DNA from: Anaerolineae bacterium
Lineage (GTDB): Bacteria; Chloroflexota; Anaerolineae; 4572-78; J111
Assembly: GCA_023382535.1 (NCBI GenBank)
Contig: JAHDWA010000017.1
Span: forward strand, 1 to 64,000
Length of the DNA stretch: 64,000 nucleotides
Direction of reading: 5' to 3'
Each line of letters opens with the position of its first letter. The first letter of the stretch is position 1. The notes under the pieces are model-generated. The model had not been told where the DNA came from, ran no database searches, and worked only from the letters and a program-made list of their open reading frames with translations. This document shows, in pieces, positions 18,101-26,757 of this stretch. A program made the position numbers and the translations under genes.

Positions 18101-19562
18101 GTTTCGCGCTGACCAGCCGGTCGAGATACGTCACCCCGATTCCAGCCAGGGCGGCGATACTCAGGGTGAAGGGAAAAATCCAGCGAAAGGGGGAATGGAG
18201 TTGATTCCAGCCCGGCAGGCCGTAGAACAGCAGGGTATACAGCGGTGTGCCAAAAGCGAAGAGAAGCGAAAGAAGAGCGAGAAGAGCGAAGATAAACGTA
18301 GAAGATTGGAAAGTTGGAAGGTTGCCCACCCATAGGGGGCCTTCGGCTCGAAGGTCGGAAGGTTGAGCTTGCTTCCACTCTTCCAGTCTTCCAACCTTCC
18401 AGCCCTCCCTGATCGCTTGAACAATTGCCAGCCCGGCCAGTACCAACGGTAAAATCCCCACGTAAGCCCCCGCTTCGACGGCGGTTTTGGTATCCCAACT
18501 GGTACAGTGAGGGCAGAGGGGATTAATTTGACCGGAGGCATTGGGGCCTAGCGGCTGCCAGCGCCAGGTGACGGCGTCAAAATAGCCGTGGTGAGCCGGG
18601 CTGCCGAAAAAATCGGGGATGACAAAGGTAATCAGGCGGCGGAGGGGCAAGGCCCAGCCACGGACCTGGTCCAGAGTGACCGAGTTGTCGCGAAAGTTCT
18701 GCGTCACCACCTCGTACATGGGGCCAAGCTGCACCAGGCCCAGGCAAAGGCCCAGGAAGACCATGAGCAGCAGCCAGGCCGCCAGACGCAGGGCAAAACG
18801 AGCGGTGGCCTGCCGCCGCCATAAGATCAACAGCCGGCAGAGGGCGTAATAGCCGCTGACCAGCAGCACATAGTAAGTAATTTCGACGTGGCCGGCCAGG
18901 GTTTGCGCGCCCAGGAGCAGCGCTCCGGCAACAACGTAAGGAATGGGCGAGTAGCCCCTCAACCCTTTGTCTTCCTGCTTGCGGATGATCATCTCGATCA
19001 GGGCCAGGATCAGCGGCAGCCAGGCCGCCCCGGCGATGATCATGGTAAAAACGACGCTGACAATAAAAAAGGCGCTGAGGGAGTAGGTAATGCCGCCCAC
19101 AAGCGCGCCCAGCCGGGTGACGCGCAGCGTTCGCAAAAAAATGTACATCCCCAGGCCCGCCAGCCACAGTTGAGACACGGTGAACCAGCCGTAAGCCTTG
19201 CTCAGCGGCAATATATAAAAAAGAAGGCTAAAAGGATACAGCGCCGAGTGCTGCCCATTGGCTAAAAAGGGCTGGCCGGAAAGGATATAGGGATTCCACA
19301 GGGGCAATTGCCGGGCCGCGAGAGACTCGCGGATGAACTTTTTCCAAACGTAATTTTCCAGGATCAAATCGGAGAGGAGTTGATTCTGAGGCAGGCCGAC
19401 ACCCAGGCTGTCTTTGTAAGCAGCCCACGGTTCGTAGGCAAAGAGGTTGTCAACCGGAAGAAGAGTGTTCGGTCCAATGGTGACGGACCAAAAGAGGAGA
19501 AGCGGCAGGAGCAGCAGAACCAGCGCGGCCAGCACATCCTGCCGGGTAATCGCTCGAAACAA
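15138..19562 (-). CDS. YfhO-like membrane glycosyltransfer protein fused to a MOP-type polysaccharide flippase
   Basis: 1474 residues from a TTG at 19562, placed after AGGAGGAG. Residues 1 to ~980 match the YfhO family: a first helix with LLPLLLFWS, then the lumenal LPLWNPYILSGQPFLANGQ motif, about a dozen helices and a large C-terminal extracytoplasmic domain ending in PGWLVLADAYFPGWRAY. Residues ~990-1474 are a complete Wzx/MATE-like flippase with about 14 helices, beginning KNSLVPMVMALSNRL and containing LQPEGAGRYAFA. These are normally separate proteins. YfhO proteins are linked to glycosylation of cell-wall polymers or lipoteichoic acid in other bacteria. Three short-period repeats lie in the YfhO part. 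It is 11 bases after the mannosyltransferase gene and overlaps the GH2 gene by four. Confidence 0.75.
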   Translation of the reverse strand: MFRAITRQDVLAALVLLLLPLLLFWSVTIGPNTLLPVDNLFAYEPWAAYKDSLGVGLPQNQLLSDLILENYVWKKFIRESLAARQLPLWNPYILSGQPFLANGQHSALYPFSLLFYILPLSKAYGWFTVSQLWLAGLGMYIFLRTLRVTRLGALVGGITYSLSAFFIVSVVFTMIIAGAAWLPLILALIEMIIRKQEDKGLRGYSPIPYVVAGALLLGAQTLAGHVEITYYVLLVSGYYALCRLLILWRRQATARFALRLAAWLLLMVFLGLCLGLVQLGPMYEVVTQNFRDNSVTLDQVRGWALPLRRLITFVIPDFFGSPAHHGYFDAVTWRWQPLGPNASGQINPLCPHCTSWDTKTAVEAGAYVGILPLVLAGLAIVQAIREGWKVGRLEEWKQAQPSDLRAEGPLWVGNLPTFQSSTFIFALLALLSLLFAFGTPLYTLLFYGLPGWNQLHSPFRWIFPFTLSIAALAGIGVTYLDRLVSAKPGGGAGERPLGEASHGSRGESSTLPPCAPAPLLSLYTVSLYTGWLLFWTGLAGSVVMLAALFIPAPFIQAATYLFERSGLAQNAFADGRQFFGYQWPNFFKFFLMLMAAGAVLRIVRCPIYFRFPISDFGLPIVNRKSKIQNAWKPLTVLIIALDLILAGAGFNPSVDPTLLDFKPEVVKWLESQQAEDPLFRLNSFDIPQGRGNKVFLANAGMYSNLFDVRGYDSIIPAQYGRFMHLIQENGDLFYNRIGPLYYDGYAALDSALLDLLGVRYILTTVDINNPNYNLVYDKEIRVYENTDALPRAFVVDEKVDLSALPKPDRSGWPDELGLALRSLDPRRQVILDGEANGLGRDLAPEDVTAPVETVSPSPLPHVEIPTYTPNEVRLAVQLDQPGWLVLADAYFPGWRAYARPIVNDQQSMVNGQFSTVQPSPEIELTVHRADGAFRAVYLQPGQWEVRFRYSPRSFQLGLYGSFLALVTLALIGGYWAWGKLYRESEADSPIKRVAKNSLVPMVMALSNRLIDFAFALLMLRILQPEGAGRYAFAVAFIGLVEIVTRYGLGTLVTREVAANRAQSNRYLSNVSILRLILWLVALPFMAAILGLYVVFGGLTWDVVITVALFAVGTLFSNLSDGLTALFYAHEKAEYPAAIASVTTLTRVSLGALTLLLGWGIIGLAGVSLVANLVTFLVLSYIMVVKIFRPTLETDRALQRGMLGESLPLMINHLLSTIFFRIDVFILSPTWGDAAVGFYNAAYKYIDGINVIPQYFTLALFPLMSRFAADSRDSLARAYILSLRLLLLLALPLAVGTPFIARELILFLAGERFLPDSMIVLQLLIWFLPFSFINQVTQYVLIAINQQRHLTRAFIVGVLFNLTTNLIFIPLYGYRAAAVTTIFSEWALLIPFYLLVRKHLGPVPWFDVVWRPIVAAAAMSMGLWLIGDANFLVKVAAAGVTYMAALVLVGGLNQPDMDVIWRTLPLKKLRKQPQQ
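16819..16867. repeat. Heptamer tandem repeat (7 units) inside the YfhO part
   Basis: Units GTTGAAA, ATTGACC twice, ATTGACT, GTTGGTC, GTTGACT, ATGGGTC. They encode an Asn/Gln/Ser-rich loop in the extracytoplasmic domain. Confidence 0.8.
17676..17745. repeat. Heptamer tandem repeat (10 units) inside the YfhO part
   Basis: Ten units, from ATTTTGG and ATTTACG through ATTGGCA and ATCCAAA to ATCGGAA repeated three times. The first and last halves are roughly complementary, so the tract can also fold. It encodes a Phe/Ile/Arg-rich loop between membrane helices. Confidence 0.8.
18003..18034. repeat. Octamer tandem repeat (4 units) inside the YfhO part
   Basis: GAGCAGGG, GGGCAGGG, GCGCAGGG, GGGCAGGG. 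A partly complementary run, CCCCTGCTCCCCC, follows near 18083, so the tract may form a hairpin. It lies in a predicted loop with Gly/Pro/Ser-rich coding. Confidence 0.65.
18301..18411. repeat. Inverted pair of octamer repeats inside the YfhO part
   Basis: Three units of the GAAGATTG/GAAGGTTG type (18301-18324) face five units of the CTTCCACT/CTTCCAAC type (18372-18411), the complement of the first set. The coding frame runs through both. Confidence 0.7.
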
Positions 19563-19573
19563 GCGTACTCCTC

Positions 19574-20332
19574 CTAAGAGGGCTTGGCAGAGGTAGAAGC
19601 GGCCATCGGCTGCACATTATGATGCCGCCAGCGGATCTCAAAGACGCGCAGGGCAGCCTCAATTTTGACCGGTATGGTCATCTTGCTCTGTCCAATGCGG
19701 CGATCTTCAAAATAAATGGGGATTTCCAGGATACGAAAGTTCAGCTTTTCCGAAACATAGGCCATTTCCACCTGAAAAACGTAGCCGTTGGAGGTAATCC
19801 GTTCCAGGCCAATCCGCTGCAAGGCGCTGCGCCGCCAGCATTTGAAGCCGGCCGTGGCATCTTTGGTCCGTACCCCCAAAATGACTCGCGCCCAGACCAC
19901 ATTGGCCCACCAGCTTAAGAACCAGCGCCACCAACTCCAGCGCTCGTCCAGTTCTCCGCCGCCCACATAGCGCGAACCAATCACCACTTCGTAATCCTTG
20001 ACTTTTTCCAACATCTCGGGAATATATTGGGGTGAGTGGGAGAAATCCGCATCCATCTGAATCACATAATCAGCGCCGAGGTCCAACGCCTTGTTGAATC
20101 CGGCTAAGTAAGCGGTGCCGAGGCCCAGTTTACCGGTGCGATGGATAACGTGCACCCGGCCCGGATAGCGCTGTTGGGCCAATTCGTCGGCAATTTGACC
20201 GGTGCCATCGGGAGAGTCGTCGTCAACCACCAGGAGTTGCAGATCAGGAACACCTAATTGTAACAATTCGGCCGTGATCGCCGGCAGGTTATCGGCTTCG
20301 TTGTAAGTTGGGATGACGACAATGGTTGTCAT
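19574..20332 (-). CDS. Polyprenyl-phosphate mannosyltransferase (DPM1-like, GT2)
   Basis: 252 residues, ATG at 20332. GT-A fold: [13 protein letters not shown] at the N-terminus, [10 protein letters not shown] (residues ~35-44), and the metal-binding DAD at 94-96 followed by FSHSP. The sequence GSRYVGGG and the later [12 protein letters not shown] are typical of dolichol/polyprenol-phosphate mannose synthases, which transfer mannose from GDP-mannose to a lipid phosphate. There is no C-terminal membrane domain, so it is the short form. The YfhO-flippase fusion starts 11 bases after its stop, which suggests that lipid-linked mannose is the donor used or moved by that protein (inference). Confidence 0.88.
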   Translation of the reverse strand: MTTIVVIPTYNEADNLPAITAELLQLGVPDLQLLVVDDDSPDGTGQIADELAQQRYPGRVHVIHRTGKLGLGTAYLAGFNKALDLGADYVIQMDADFSHSPQYIPEMLEKVKDYEVVIGSRYVGGGELDERWSWWRWFLSWWANVVWARVILGVRTKDATAGFKCWRRSALQRIGLERITSNGYVFQVEMAYVSEKLNFRILEIPIYFEDRRIGQSKMTIPVKIEAALRVFEIRWRHHNVQPMAASTSAKPS

Positions 20333-20415
20333 AGGAAATCTTCTAGAAGGGCCGGGTTATATGGGTTAAACTAATAGAGGTCACATCACGATTATACTAT
20401 GCCGCCCATGAAAGG

Positions 20416-21183
20416 TCAATTGCCTTCGCCGGGCAGGAATTGGATAGTGGGAAAAAGTTGAGGATTGAATTCACCTTGCCAATCCGGCCCCAGGCGGAGC
20501 AACTCCTGGCGGATAGCCTCGGCATCGGCCAGGAGGCGGGCGATATCAATGCCCATACAACTGGGCGCGAAACGACCCACTTTGGGGATGCCTCGTTCCA
20601 GTACTTTCATCGCACCGCGCCAGTTTTTCTTTTCCACATGGTAACAAGCCACGCCGATTTGCAGGATACCCTGGTACATCACCCGCACCGGGTCTTTTTC
20701 TTCATTCCAGGCAGCTTCGATAATTTCATGACATTCAAAGTAATCACCCTGATTGAATAACCTTATTCCTTCCAGGAGCAGGGGAGGTGGCGTTTCCTGG
20801 CAGCGATCGGTGTCAATGACCCACTTGTGTTTTTCAACCAGGTGAGGTAATTGGCTGGCAATAGCTCCCCGTCCAACCACGGCGGTACAGCCTGCGGCCA
20901 GCGCTCGCTCCCGTAACTCCAGGTCCACGTGCGGACCAAAACCCAGGGTGGGCACATGCACCGCTTTTTTACCCGGCCCTTTGACGAAGCGGACCAGGCG
21001 CTCCCAATTAAAGCTCTGGCTAAACAAATCAACAATGACCAGGACCGGAGCCGTAAATAACGCCCGCGACAGGTCGGTTTCATTGGTGGCGACCAGGGGG
21101 TGATACCCAAGCTGGCGCAGCCCGCTCTCTAACCTGGGCAGGAACATCAAATCGTCAACAATTAAAACAATTGTTTCTTGCAT
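20416..21183 (-). CDS. Receiver-like domain fused to DUF309
   Basis: 255 residues, ATG at 21183. Residues 1-115 resemble a CheY-type receiver: LIVDDLMFLPRL gives the acidic pair and VIVDLFSQSF the phosphoacceptor-like Asp, but the conserved Lys-Pro near the end is missing, so it may be a pseudo-receiver. Residues ~130-220 are DUF309: LFNQGDYFECHEIIEAAW, then MYQGILQIGVACYHVEKKNW, the two signatures of that family, whose biochemical role is unknown. It follows the OmpR-type regulator by 20 bases and is likely in its operon. Confidence 0.75.
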   Translation of the reverse strand: MQETIVLIVDDLMFLPRLESGLRQLGYHPLVATNETDLSRALFTAPVLVIVDLFSQSFNWERLVRFVKGPGKKAVHVPTLGFGPHVDLELRERALAAGCTAVVGRGAIASQLPHLVEKHKWVIDTDRCQETPPPLLLEGIRLFNQGDYFECHEIIEAAWNEEKDPVRVMYQGILQIGVACYHVEKKNWRGAMKVLERGIPKVGRFAPSCMGIDIARLLADAEAIRQELLRLGPDWQGEFNPQLFPTIQFLPGEGN

Positions 21184-21203
21184 GAGAATGGGGCCAAATC
21201 AAC

Positions 21204-21926
21204 TCAGCCGGTACGCACTTTTTGGGCTTGACCGTAATTGGGGATAAAGCGGTAACCAACCCCGCGCTCGGTAATGATATATTTAGGGTTGCTGGGTTTT
21301 TTTTCAATCTTTTTGCGCAGCCGCCACATGTACCATTTGACACTTTCAAGATTGGCGTCGGAATCATAAGACCAGACATTTTCAAAAATGAATTCGGTAC
21401 TGAGAATACGTCCGGCGCGATGGGCCATAAAGAGAAGCAAATCAAACTCGGTCGGGGTCAGCTCAAGAACCTGACCGCTCAACGTCACGGCTCGATCCGC
21501 CGGGTCAATAATCAATTCGCCGTCGCCAAAGCGCAGCGGAGCTTTAGCGGAAGGGGGGGGCATATTGGCCCGGCGTAACACTGCGGAAACACGGGCCAGC
21601 AATTCATCCCTTTGAAAGGGCTTGACCAGATAGTCGTCGGCCCCGGCCCGCAGGCCGCGCACGATATCGCTCTGCGATCCCAGGGCCGTGAGCATAATAA
21701 TCGGTACGGTGGAAACCTTGCGAACCCGGCTGCAAAATTCCCAGCCATCCATATGGGGCATCATAATATCTAAAATGACCAGGTGCGGCTTTAATTCTGA
21801 CAACAGGCGCAAACCATCTTCGCCATTCGAAGCGGCAATGGCTTCATAATTTTCTTGCCGCAAGCTCGTCTCGATTAATTGCAACAAGACCGGGTCATCG
21901 TCTACTACCAGGATTTTCTCAGCCAC
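21204..21926 (-). CDS. OmpR/PhoB-family response regulator
   Basis: 241 residues from the GTG at 21926, which is preceded by GAGG at the right distance and lies about 40 bases after a good promoter; a longer reading from 22031 would start before that promoter. Receiver: acidic triad in LVVDDDP, phosphoacceptor Asp53 in LVILDIMMP, Lys102 in YLVKPF. The C-terminal winged helix (residues ~145-235) has LELTPTEFDLLLFMAHRAG and the recognition region with VKWYMWRLRKKIE. No partner kinase is adjacent, so its signal is unknown. Confidence 0.9.
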   Translation of the reverse strand: MAEKILVVDDDPVLLQLIETSLRQENYEAIAASNGEDGLRLLSELKPHLVILDIMMPHMDGWEFCSRVRKVSTVPIIMLTALGSQSDIVRGLRAGADDYLVKPFQRDELLARVSAVLRRANMPPPSAKAPLRFGDGELIIDPADRAVTLSGQVLELTPTEFDLLLFMAHRAGRILSTEFIFENVWSYDSDANLESVKWYMWRLRKKIEKKPSNPKYIITERGVGYRFIPNYGQAQKVRTG

Positions 21927-21966
21927 AGTTGCCTCACTTCCACCATATTGTTTCTGTCCATCTACT

Positions 21967-21995
21967 ATTGTATTGATGTGGTCGCTGTATGTCAA
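21967..21995 (-). promoter_or_regulatory. Sigma-70 promoter of the response regulator gene
   Basis: On the minus strand TTGACA (21995-21990), a 17-base spacer and TACAAT (21972-21967) give eleven of twelve consensus bases. Transcription would start near 21960, about 35 bases before the GTG at 21926. Confidence 0.75.
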
Positions 21996-22102
21996 CGTAC
22001 TAAAGGTACAATCTTGGACAAAACTCGCCAAAGCTGTCCTGCGAAAAGTCTACTAGTCCGAGTTCGGAGTTTCTCTTATCCCGGACTAAGGTTACTAACA
22101 TT

Positions 22103-22996
22103 TCATCGCCTTTCCGGCAGCCATTGCACCAAAAATATCCCCAGCAAAATCACTGCGCCCCCGGCAATCTGCAAAGGCAAGAGCCGCTCTCCTAACAGCA
22201 AAACGGCCAGTAAAATTGAAACCACCGGTTCAAAGGAACCGATAATAGCCACCCGGGCCGGGCCAATCAGGCCGATGCTCCACCACATACTGGTGGCGGC
22301 CAGTACGGTCGAAACTACGGCAAACAGCGTGACCCACAGCCAGCCGGCCGGGGCGAAAGCAAACGAAAGTTCGTGGGAGAACAAGCCATAAGAAAATGTG
22401 CCGACCATACCTCCTATAATCAGCCAGGCGCTACAGATAATCGGCGACAATCCCCGCATCCAACGCTGGCCAACCAGAATAAAAGCAGTGGAAACCAGTA
22501 CGTTGGCTACCATCAGAATCACACCAGTCCAGACGGCGCCCTCAAAGGGCCGCCAAAAGAGGATGCCGCTTCCCAGCAGCACACAACCCAAAGCCGCAAC
22601 CTGCTGCCGGTAGAATCGCTCCCGTAAAAAGAACCAACTGGCCAGGTTGACCATGAGTGGATACGTCGCGACAATCAACGAGACCAGCCAGGCCGGAATG
22701 AGGCTGAAGGCCGTTACCCAGGTGACCGCCATAATGGTATAAGCCACAAATCCCAGCAAAAAGAGCCGGACGCTTTGCCACCCATATAGTTTCCCTCCTT
22801 GCCCGTGCAGCCCAAGAAACACACCCAGTACCAGGGCGGCGATGCTGAAACGTAAAAAGGCCACGGTACCCGGCAGCACCCCCGACTGATAAGCATACCG
22901 GACAAAAATTACAGCGCTGCCAAAGGAGATGGCCGAAAAAGCCGCAATAGCCGTCCCTCTGCGCAGAGTGGCCGGAGAAAGATCAAAAGTGGTCAA
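22103..22996 (-). CDS. EamA/DMT-superfamily transporter
   Basis: 297 residues from a TTG at 22996 with AAGGAGG six bases before it. Ten hydrophobic segments in two repeats of five are visible, the EamA arrangement, with conserved patches SFGSAVIFVRYAY in helix 1, ALVLGVFLG, and GPARVAIIGSFEPVVSILLA near helix 9. Such proteins export small metabolites or take part in drug efflux; the substrate cannot be predicted. An inverted repeat at 22054-22088 downstream (TAGTCCG arms) may end its transcript. Confidence 0.85.
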   Translation of the reverse strand: MTTFDLSPATLRRGTAIAAFSAISFGSAVIFVRYAYQSGVLPGTVAFLRFSIAALVLGVFLGLHGQGGKLYGWQSVRLFLLGFVAYTIMAVTWVTAFSLIPAWLVSLIVATYPLMVNLASWFFLRERFYRQQVAALGCVLLGSGILFWRPFEGAVWTGVILMVANVLVSTAFILVGQRWMRGLSPIICSAWLIIGGMVGTFSYGLFSHELSFAFAPAGWLWVTLFAVVSTVLAATSMWWSIGLIGPARVAIIGSFEPVVSILLAVLLLGERLLPLQIAGGAVILLGIFLVQWLPERR

Positions 22997-23389
22997 GCCT
23001 AACCTCCTTAATTCTTACCCCTGCTTTCCCTCTAATGATGTTTGATTTTCAAATCCAGTAAAATATCCCGTAGCAGCGGGGCTGGCCCCCACCCGGGGCG
23101 ACCGCAAGGGTCGTCGCACCGATTACCAATTTCAGGTGTCAAAATTCACAAGGAGAGGAAAGGGTCGAAATAATCAAATTTCTAATAAAAATCTAATAGC
23201 AATCTCAGGTAAGGACTGGTATAATACACGTCTAAGGAGTAGGATACAAAGTGTAAAATGTAATGCGGCGTTAACGATCTCCTGCGGGTGAAAAGCAAAA
23301 GTTATCCTCACCCCTAATCCCGCACCCTCCACTGCCCCCTTACGTTTCACCGATTGAAGGTTTGTTGATTAACTGAGGTACAACTAATT
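22997..23389. other. 393-base divergent intergenic region upstream of clpC
   Basis: It holds the start region of the DMT gene on one side and the clpC promoter on the other. A GC-rich patch at 23085-23120 can form small hairpins (CGACC/GGTCG arms). I saw no CIRCE element or CtsR-type operator, and no convincing small gene. Confidence 0.5.
23217..23225 (+). promoter_or_regulatory. Extended -10 promoter for clpC
   Basis: TG-G-TATAAT is a perfect extended -10. No clear -35 is present. It lies 165 bases before the ATG, so the leader would be long. Confidence 0.45.
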
Positions 23390-25882
23390 ATGATGCGATT
23401 TGATAAATTTACCGAACGCGCCCAGGACGCGGCCATGCGGGCCTACGAGATTCTGCAACGGTACCAGCACTCCCAGGCCGATACCGAGCATCTGCTGTTG
23501 GCCTTGCTGGAGCAGCCCAATGGGCTGATCCAGGAAATCCTGGAAAAAATGGGCATTGAGCCGGAACTGGTCATGGCCCGGCTCGACCAGGTGCTCTCTG
23601 CCGCCCCCAAGGTGGGCGGCATGGTCAATATGGCCGTTGGGCAAGTTTACATCACGCCTCGCCTGAAGCGGGTGCTCGATAATGCTCAGGAAGAGGCCAA
23701 AGCCATGCAGGACGAGTACATCTCGACTGAGCACCTTTTTTTGGCCATTTGCAGTGAGCGCGGCACGCCCAGTGCCCGCATTTTGCAAGAGCTAGGCGTG
23801 ACCAAGGCCAAAGTTGTTGACACCATCGAGGTGGTGCGCGGCGGTCAAAAAGTGACCAGTCCCCAGGCCGAGACGCGCTACCGCACCCTGGAAAAGTACA
23901 GCCGCGACCTGACCGCGATGGCGGCCGAGGGTAAACTCGACCCGGTCATTGGCCGCGACAACGAGATTCTACGCTTGATTCAAGTGCTGTGCCGGCGCAC
24001 CAAGAACAACCCGGTGCTTATCGGCGAGGCGGGTGTCGGCAAAACCGCCATCGTCGAGGGGCTGGCCCAGAAAATTGTGAGTGACGATGTGCCCGAACTG
24101 CTGATGAACCGCCGGGTGGTCAGCCTGGATTTAGGCGCGATGATTGCCGGCTCCCGTTTCCGTGGCGAGTTTGAAGAGCGGCTTAAAAATGCGCTGGAGG
24201 AAATCCAGCGGGCGCAGGGTGAAATCATCCTGTTTATTGATGAGTTGCACACCGTCGTCGGTGCGGGCGCGGCCCAGGGCGCAGTAGATGCCAGCAACAT
24301 GATGAAGCCGGCCCTGGCCCGCGGCGAATTGCGCTGCATCGGCGCGACGACCCTCGACGAGTTCCGCAAGTACATCGAGAAAGATCCAGCCCTGGAGCGC
24401 CGTTTCGCCCCTGTCTTTGTCGAAGAGCCGACGGTTGAGGAAGCCATCGAGATGCTGCGCGGGCTGAAACACCGCTATGAAGCGCACCACAACGTCGTCT
24501 ATACCGACGAGGCGCTGACCTCTGCCGCCCGCCTGTCGCACCGCTACGTAACTGACCGCCACTTGCCCGACAAGGCCATTGACCTGATTGACGAGGCCGC
24601 CAGCAAGCTGCGCGTGGCCATTTACTCGATGCCGGAGGCGTTAAAGGAAAAGAAGAAACGCCTCACCAAACTGCAAAGCGACGAAGCCGAGGCCGGGCAG
24701 CGGCAAGATTGGGAGCACGCCGCCCGCATCAAGGCCGAGCGGCTGCGCATGGAAGAGGAATTCAAGGAGGAACGAGACACCTGGCGGCAGGAGAAAAACC
24801 TGGACGAGGTGGTCGAAGTCAGTGACATCGCCCAGGTAGTTGCCAATTGGACCGGTATCCCAGTGCATGATATGCTCCAGACCGAGGCAGAAAAGTTATT
24901 GCATATGGAAGAGGCGCTGCACCAGCGCATCATTGGCCAGGATGAGGCCATCAACGCCATCAGCGACGCCATCCGCCGCTCGCGTTCCGGCCTCAAAGAC
25001 CCGCGCCGGCCTACCGGCAGCTTCCTGTTCTTGGGCAGTTCCGGCGTCGGCAAAACCGAGCTGGCCAGGGCACTGGCCTGGTTCCTGTTTGACGACGAGG
25101 ACGCCCTGCTGCGGATTGACATGAGCGAGTACCGCGAGGGCCACACCACTAGCCGCCTCTTTGGCGCGCCGCCTGGCTACGTTGGCTACGACGAGGGCGG
25201 CCAGTTGACCGAAGCGGTTCGCCGCCGGCCCTACCAGGTGGTCCTGTTTGACGAGATCGAAAAGGCGCACCCGGACGTGTGGAACGCCCTGCTTCAAATT
25301 CTGGAGGATGGGCGTCTAACCGACGGCCAGGGCCACACGGTTGATTTCAGTAATACGGTCATTATTATGACCAGCAACCTGGGTACGGCTTTTGGCCCCA
25401 AGGGTGGTACGCTCGGCTTCCGCCAGCGCGGCGACCACGGTACCTTTGATGATACCAAACTGAAGGGTGAAATTCAGGACTCGCTGCGCCGCCATTTCCG
25501 GCCGGAGTTCCTGAACCGGATTGACGAGATTATCATCTTCCATACTCTGACCCAGGAGCAGGTGGTACTGATTGTAGACCTGCAAATGAAGGAAATCGCC
25601 GGGCGCTTGAGCGAGCACAGCGTGACCATTGAGCTGACCGAGGCCGCCCGCATCTGGCTGGCTGAAGAGGGTTTTGATCCCGCCTTTGGAGCACGGCCGC
25701 TGCGCCGGACGTTACAAAAGCAGGTCGAGTCGCCGCTGTCGGTCCGGCTGCTGCGCGGCGACTTCAAAGCCGGCGATACGATCATCGTGGACTATAACGA
25801 AACGGATGGGTTGGTCTTTGTTCGCAAGGAAGATTTGGTGGTCGAAGTACCGTCGAACGTGGAAATGAGCGAGAGCGAGTAA
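23390..25882 (+). CDS. clpC: ClpC-type AAA+ unfoldase
   Basis: 830 residues; ATG at 23390 with a second ATG directly after it. The N-terminal double Clp-N repeat spans residues ~4-145. Walker A motifs GEAGVGKT (212-219) and GSSGVGKT (549-556) belong to the two AAA+ modules; Walker B motifs are [10 protein letters not shown] and [12 protein letters not shown]. The middle domain is short and UVR-like ([19 protein letters not shown]), which marks ClpC and excludes the long coiled coil of ClpB. The C-terminal D2-small domain ends with [14 protein letters not shown]. It feeds substrates to ClpP, which is not in this window. A strong intrinsic terminator follows. Confidence 0.92.
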   Translation: MMRFDKFTERAQDAAMRAYEILQRYQHSQADTEHLLLALLEQPNGLIQEILEKMGIEPELVMARLDQVLSAAPKVGGMVNMAVGQVYITPRLKRVLDNAQEEAKAMQDEYISTEHLFLAICSERGTPSARILQELGVTKAKVVDTIEVVRGGQKVTSPQAETRYRTLEKYSRDLTAMAAEGKLDPVIGRDNEILRLIQVLCRRTKNNPVLIGEAGVGKTAIVEGLAQKIVSDDVPELLMNRRVVSLDLGAMIAGSRFRGEFEERLKNALEEIQRAQGEIILFIDELHTVVGAGAAQGAVDASNMMKPALARGELRCIGATTLDEFRKYIEKDPALERRFAPVFVEEPTVEEAIEMLRGLKHRYEAHHNVVYTDEALTSAARLSHRYVTDRHLPDKAIDLIDEAASKLRVAIYSMPEALKEKKKRLTKLQSDEAEAGQRQDWEHAARIKAERLRMEEEFKEERDTWRQEKNLDEVVEVSDIAQVVANWTGIPVHDMLQTEAEKLLHMEEALHQRIIGQDEAINAISDAIRRSRSGLKDPRRPTGSFLFLGSSGVGKTELARALAWFLFDDEDALLRIDMSEYREGHTTSRLFGAPPGYVGYDEGGQLTEAVRRRPYQVVLFDEIEKAHPDVWNALLQILEDGRLTDGQGHTVDFSNTVIIMTSNLGTAFGPKGGTLGFRQRGDHGTFDDTKLKGEIQDSLRRHFRPEFLNRIDEIIIFHTLTQEQVVLIVDLQMKEIAGRLSEHSVTIELTEAARIWLAEEGFDPAFGARPLRRTLQKQVESPLSVRLLRGDFKAGDTIIVDYNETDGLVFVRKEDLVVEVPSNVEMSESE

Positions 25883-26037
25883 ACGGCTGTGTTGATGAGC
25901 CGCCTGCCCTTCCGTCCTGAAATTTTTACGTAGATTTTACAGACAAATACCGAAATATAGGTTAAACTATCTTCATCTGAAATCACTCATCTCGTCTCGT
26001 TGTTTTACCAGCCTTCTTTGCTCTAACCGAACTCTTG

Positions 26038-26078
26038 AAAAAACGCGCCGGAATTAAAACCCGGCGCGTTTTATTTTA
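26038..26078 (+). terminator. Rho-independent terminator after clpC
   Basis: Twelve-base arms AAAACGCGCCGG (26040-26051) and CCGGCGCGTTTT (26061-26072) close a nine-base loop and run into a T-rich tail TTATTTTATT. Confidence 0.85.
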
Positions 26079-26088
26079 TTCCTATCTA

Positions 26089-26097
26089 TGCTAAAAT
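26089..26097 (+). promoter_or_regulatory. Extended -10 promoter for the DinB-like gene
   Basis: TG-C-TAAAAT, five of six bases in the -10 with the TG extension, 34 bases before the ATG at 26131 and just after the clpC terminator. Confidence 0.4.
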
Positions 26098-26130
26098 CCG
26101 CATCACAATACATACTCTTTGAGGTTTGAG

Positions 26131-26640
26131 ATGGATATTACCTGGAGAGGCATCATTTGGCAGCAGTTCGGGGCCGCGGTTGATATGCTCGAAAATGCCC
26201 TGCTCGCCTGTCCCGACGAGTTATGGAGTGACCGCTCGCAGCAACTGGAGTTCTGGTATGTCGTTTATCATACCCTTTTCTGGCTCGACCTTTACCTATC
26301 CGGCTCAGTTGAGGGATTCGTCCCCCCTGCTCCTTTCAACCTGGACGAGCTAGACCCTGCGGGACTGCTGCCCGAAAAGCCGTATACAAAGGACGAACTT
26401 CAAACCTATCTCGATTATGGTCGCCAGAAGTGCCGAGCGACGATTGAGGCGCTGACAGATGAGCGGGCGTGTCAACGCTGTGCGTTCTCCTGGGGAGAGG
26501 TCAGCTTTTTGGAGTTACTGCTATACAATATGCGCCACGTCCAGGAACATGCCTCGCAGTTGAACCTGATTCTCGGACAGAAGTTCGATGCGGCCCCCGG
26601 CTGGGTCACCAGGGCCAAGGGCAGAATCAGCGATGGATGA
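26131..26640 (+). CDS. DinB-like metal-binding four-helix protein
   Basis: 169 residues from the ATG at 26131, which has GAGG six bases ahead; a TTG twelve bases upstream overlaps that site and is unlikely. The pattern is that of the DinB/YfiT superfamily: His47 in VVYHTLFWLDLYL and His136/His140 in NMRHVQEHASQLN form the metal triad of the four-helix bundle. Many members are thiol-dependent transferases or of unknown function. Induction by DNA damage cannot be read here; no LexA-like box was seen upstream. Confidence 0.8.
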   Translation: MDITWRGIIWQQFGAAVDMLENALLACPDELWSDRSQQLEFWYVVYHTLFWLDLYLSGSVEGFVPPAPFNLDELDPAGLLPEKPYTKDELQTYLDYGRQKCRATIEALTDERACQRCAFSWGEVSFLELLLYNMRHVQEHASQLNLILGQKFDAAPGWVTRAKGRISDG

Positions 26641-26671
26641 TCATTTTGCTTCTTCATTTGGAAAACCCGCT

Positions 26672-26700
26672 TTGACGCTGCACCGGATTTATGATAAGAT
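26672..26700 (+). promoter_or_regulatory. Promoter of tRNA-Thr
   Basis: TTGACG (26672-26677), 17-base spacer, TAAGAT (26695-26700), 58 bases before the tRNA. A small inverted repeat with AAAACCGT arms lies between promoter and tRNA. Confidence 0.5.
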
Positions 26701-26757
26701 TGCTAAACAACCCAATAAAAACCGTAGCCTAATTAAGCAACGGTTTTGATCCAATAC

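Noticed and set aside
21927..22031. Upstream extension of the response regulator
   Set aside because: It would begin before the promoter at 21967-21995; the GTG at 21926 has a good ribosome site and gives a standard receiver N-terminus.
22997..23389. CIRCE or CtsR operator before clpC
   Set aside because: No TTAGCACTC-N9-GAGTGCTAA element or heptad direct repeat was found in the leader region.
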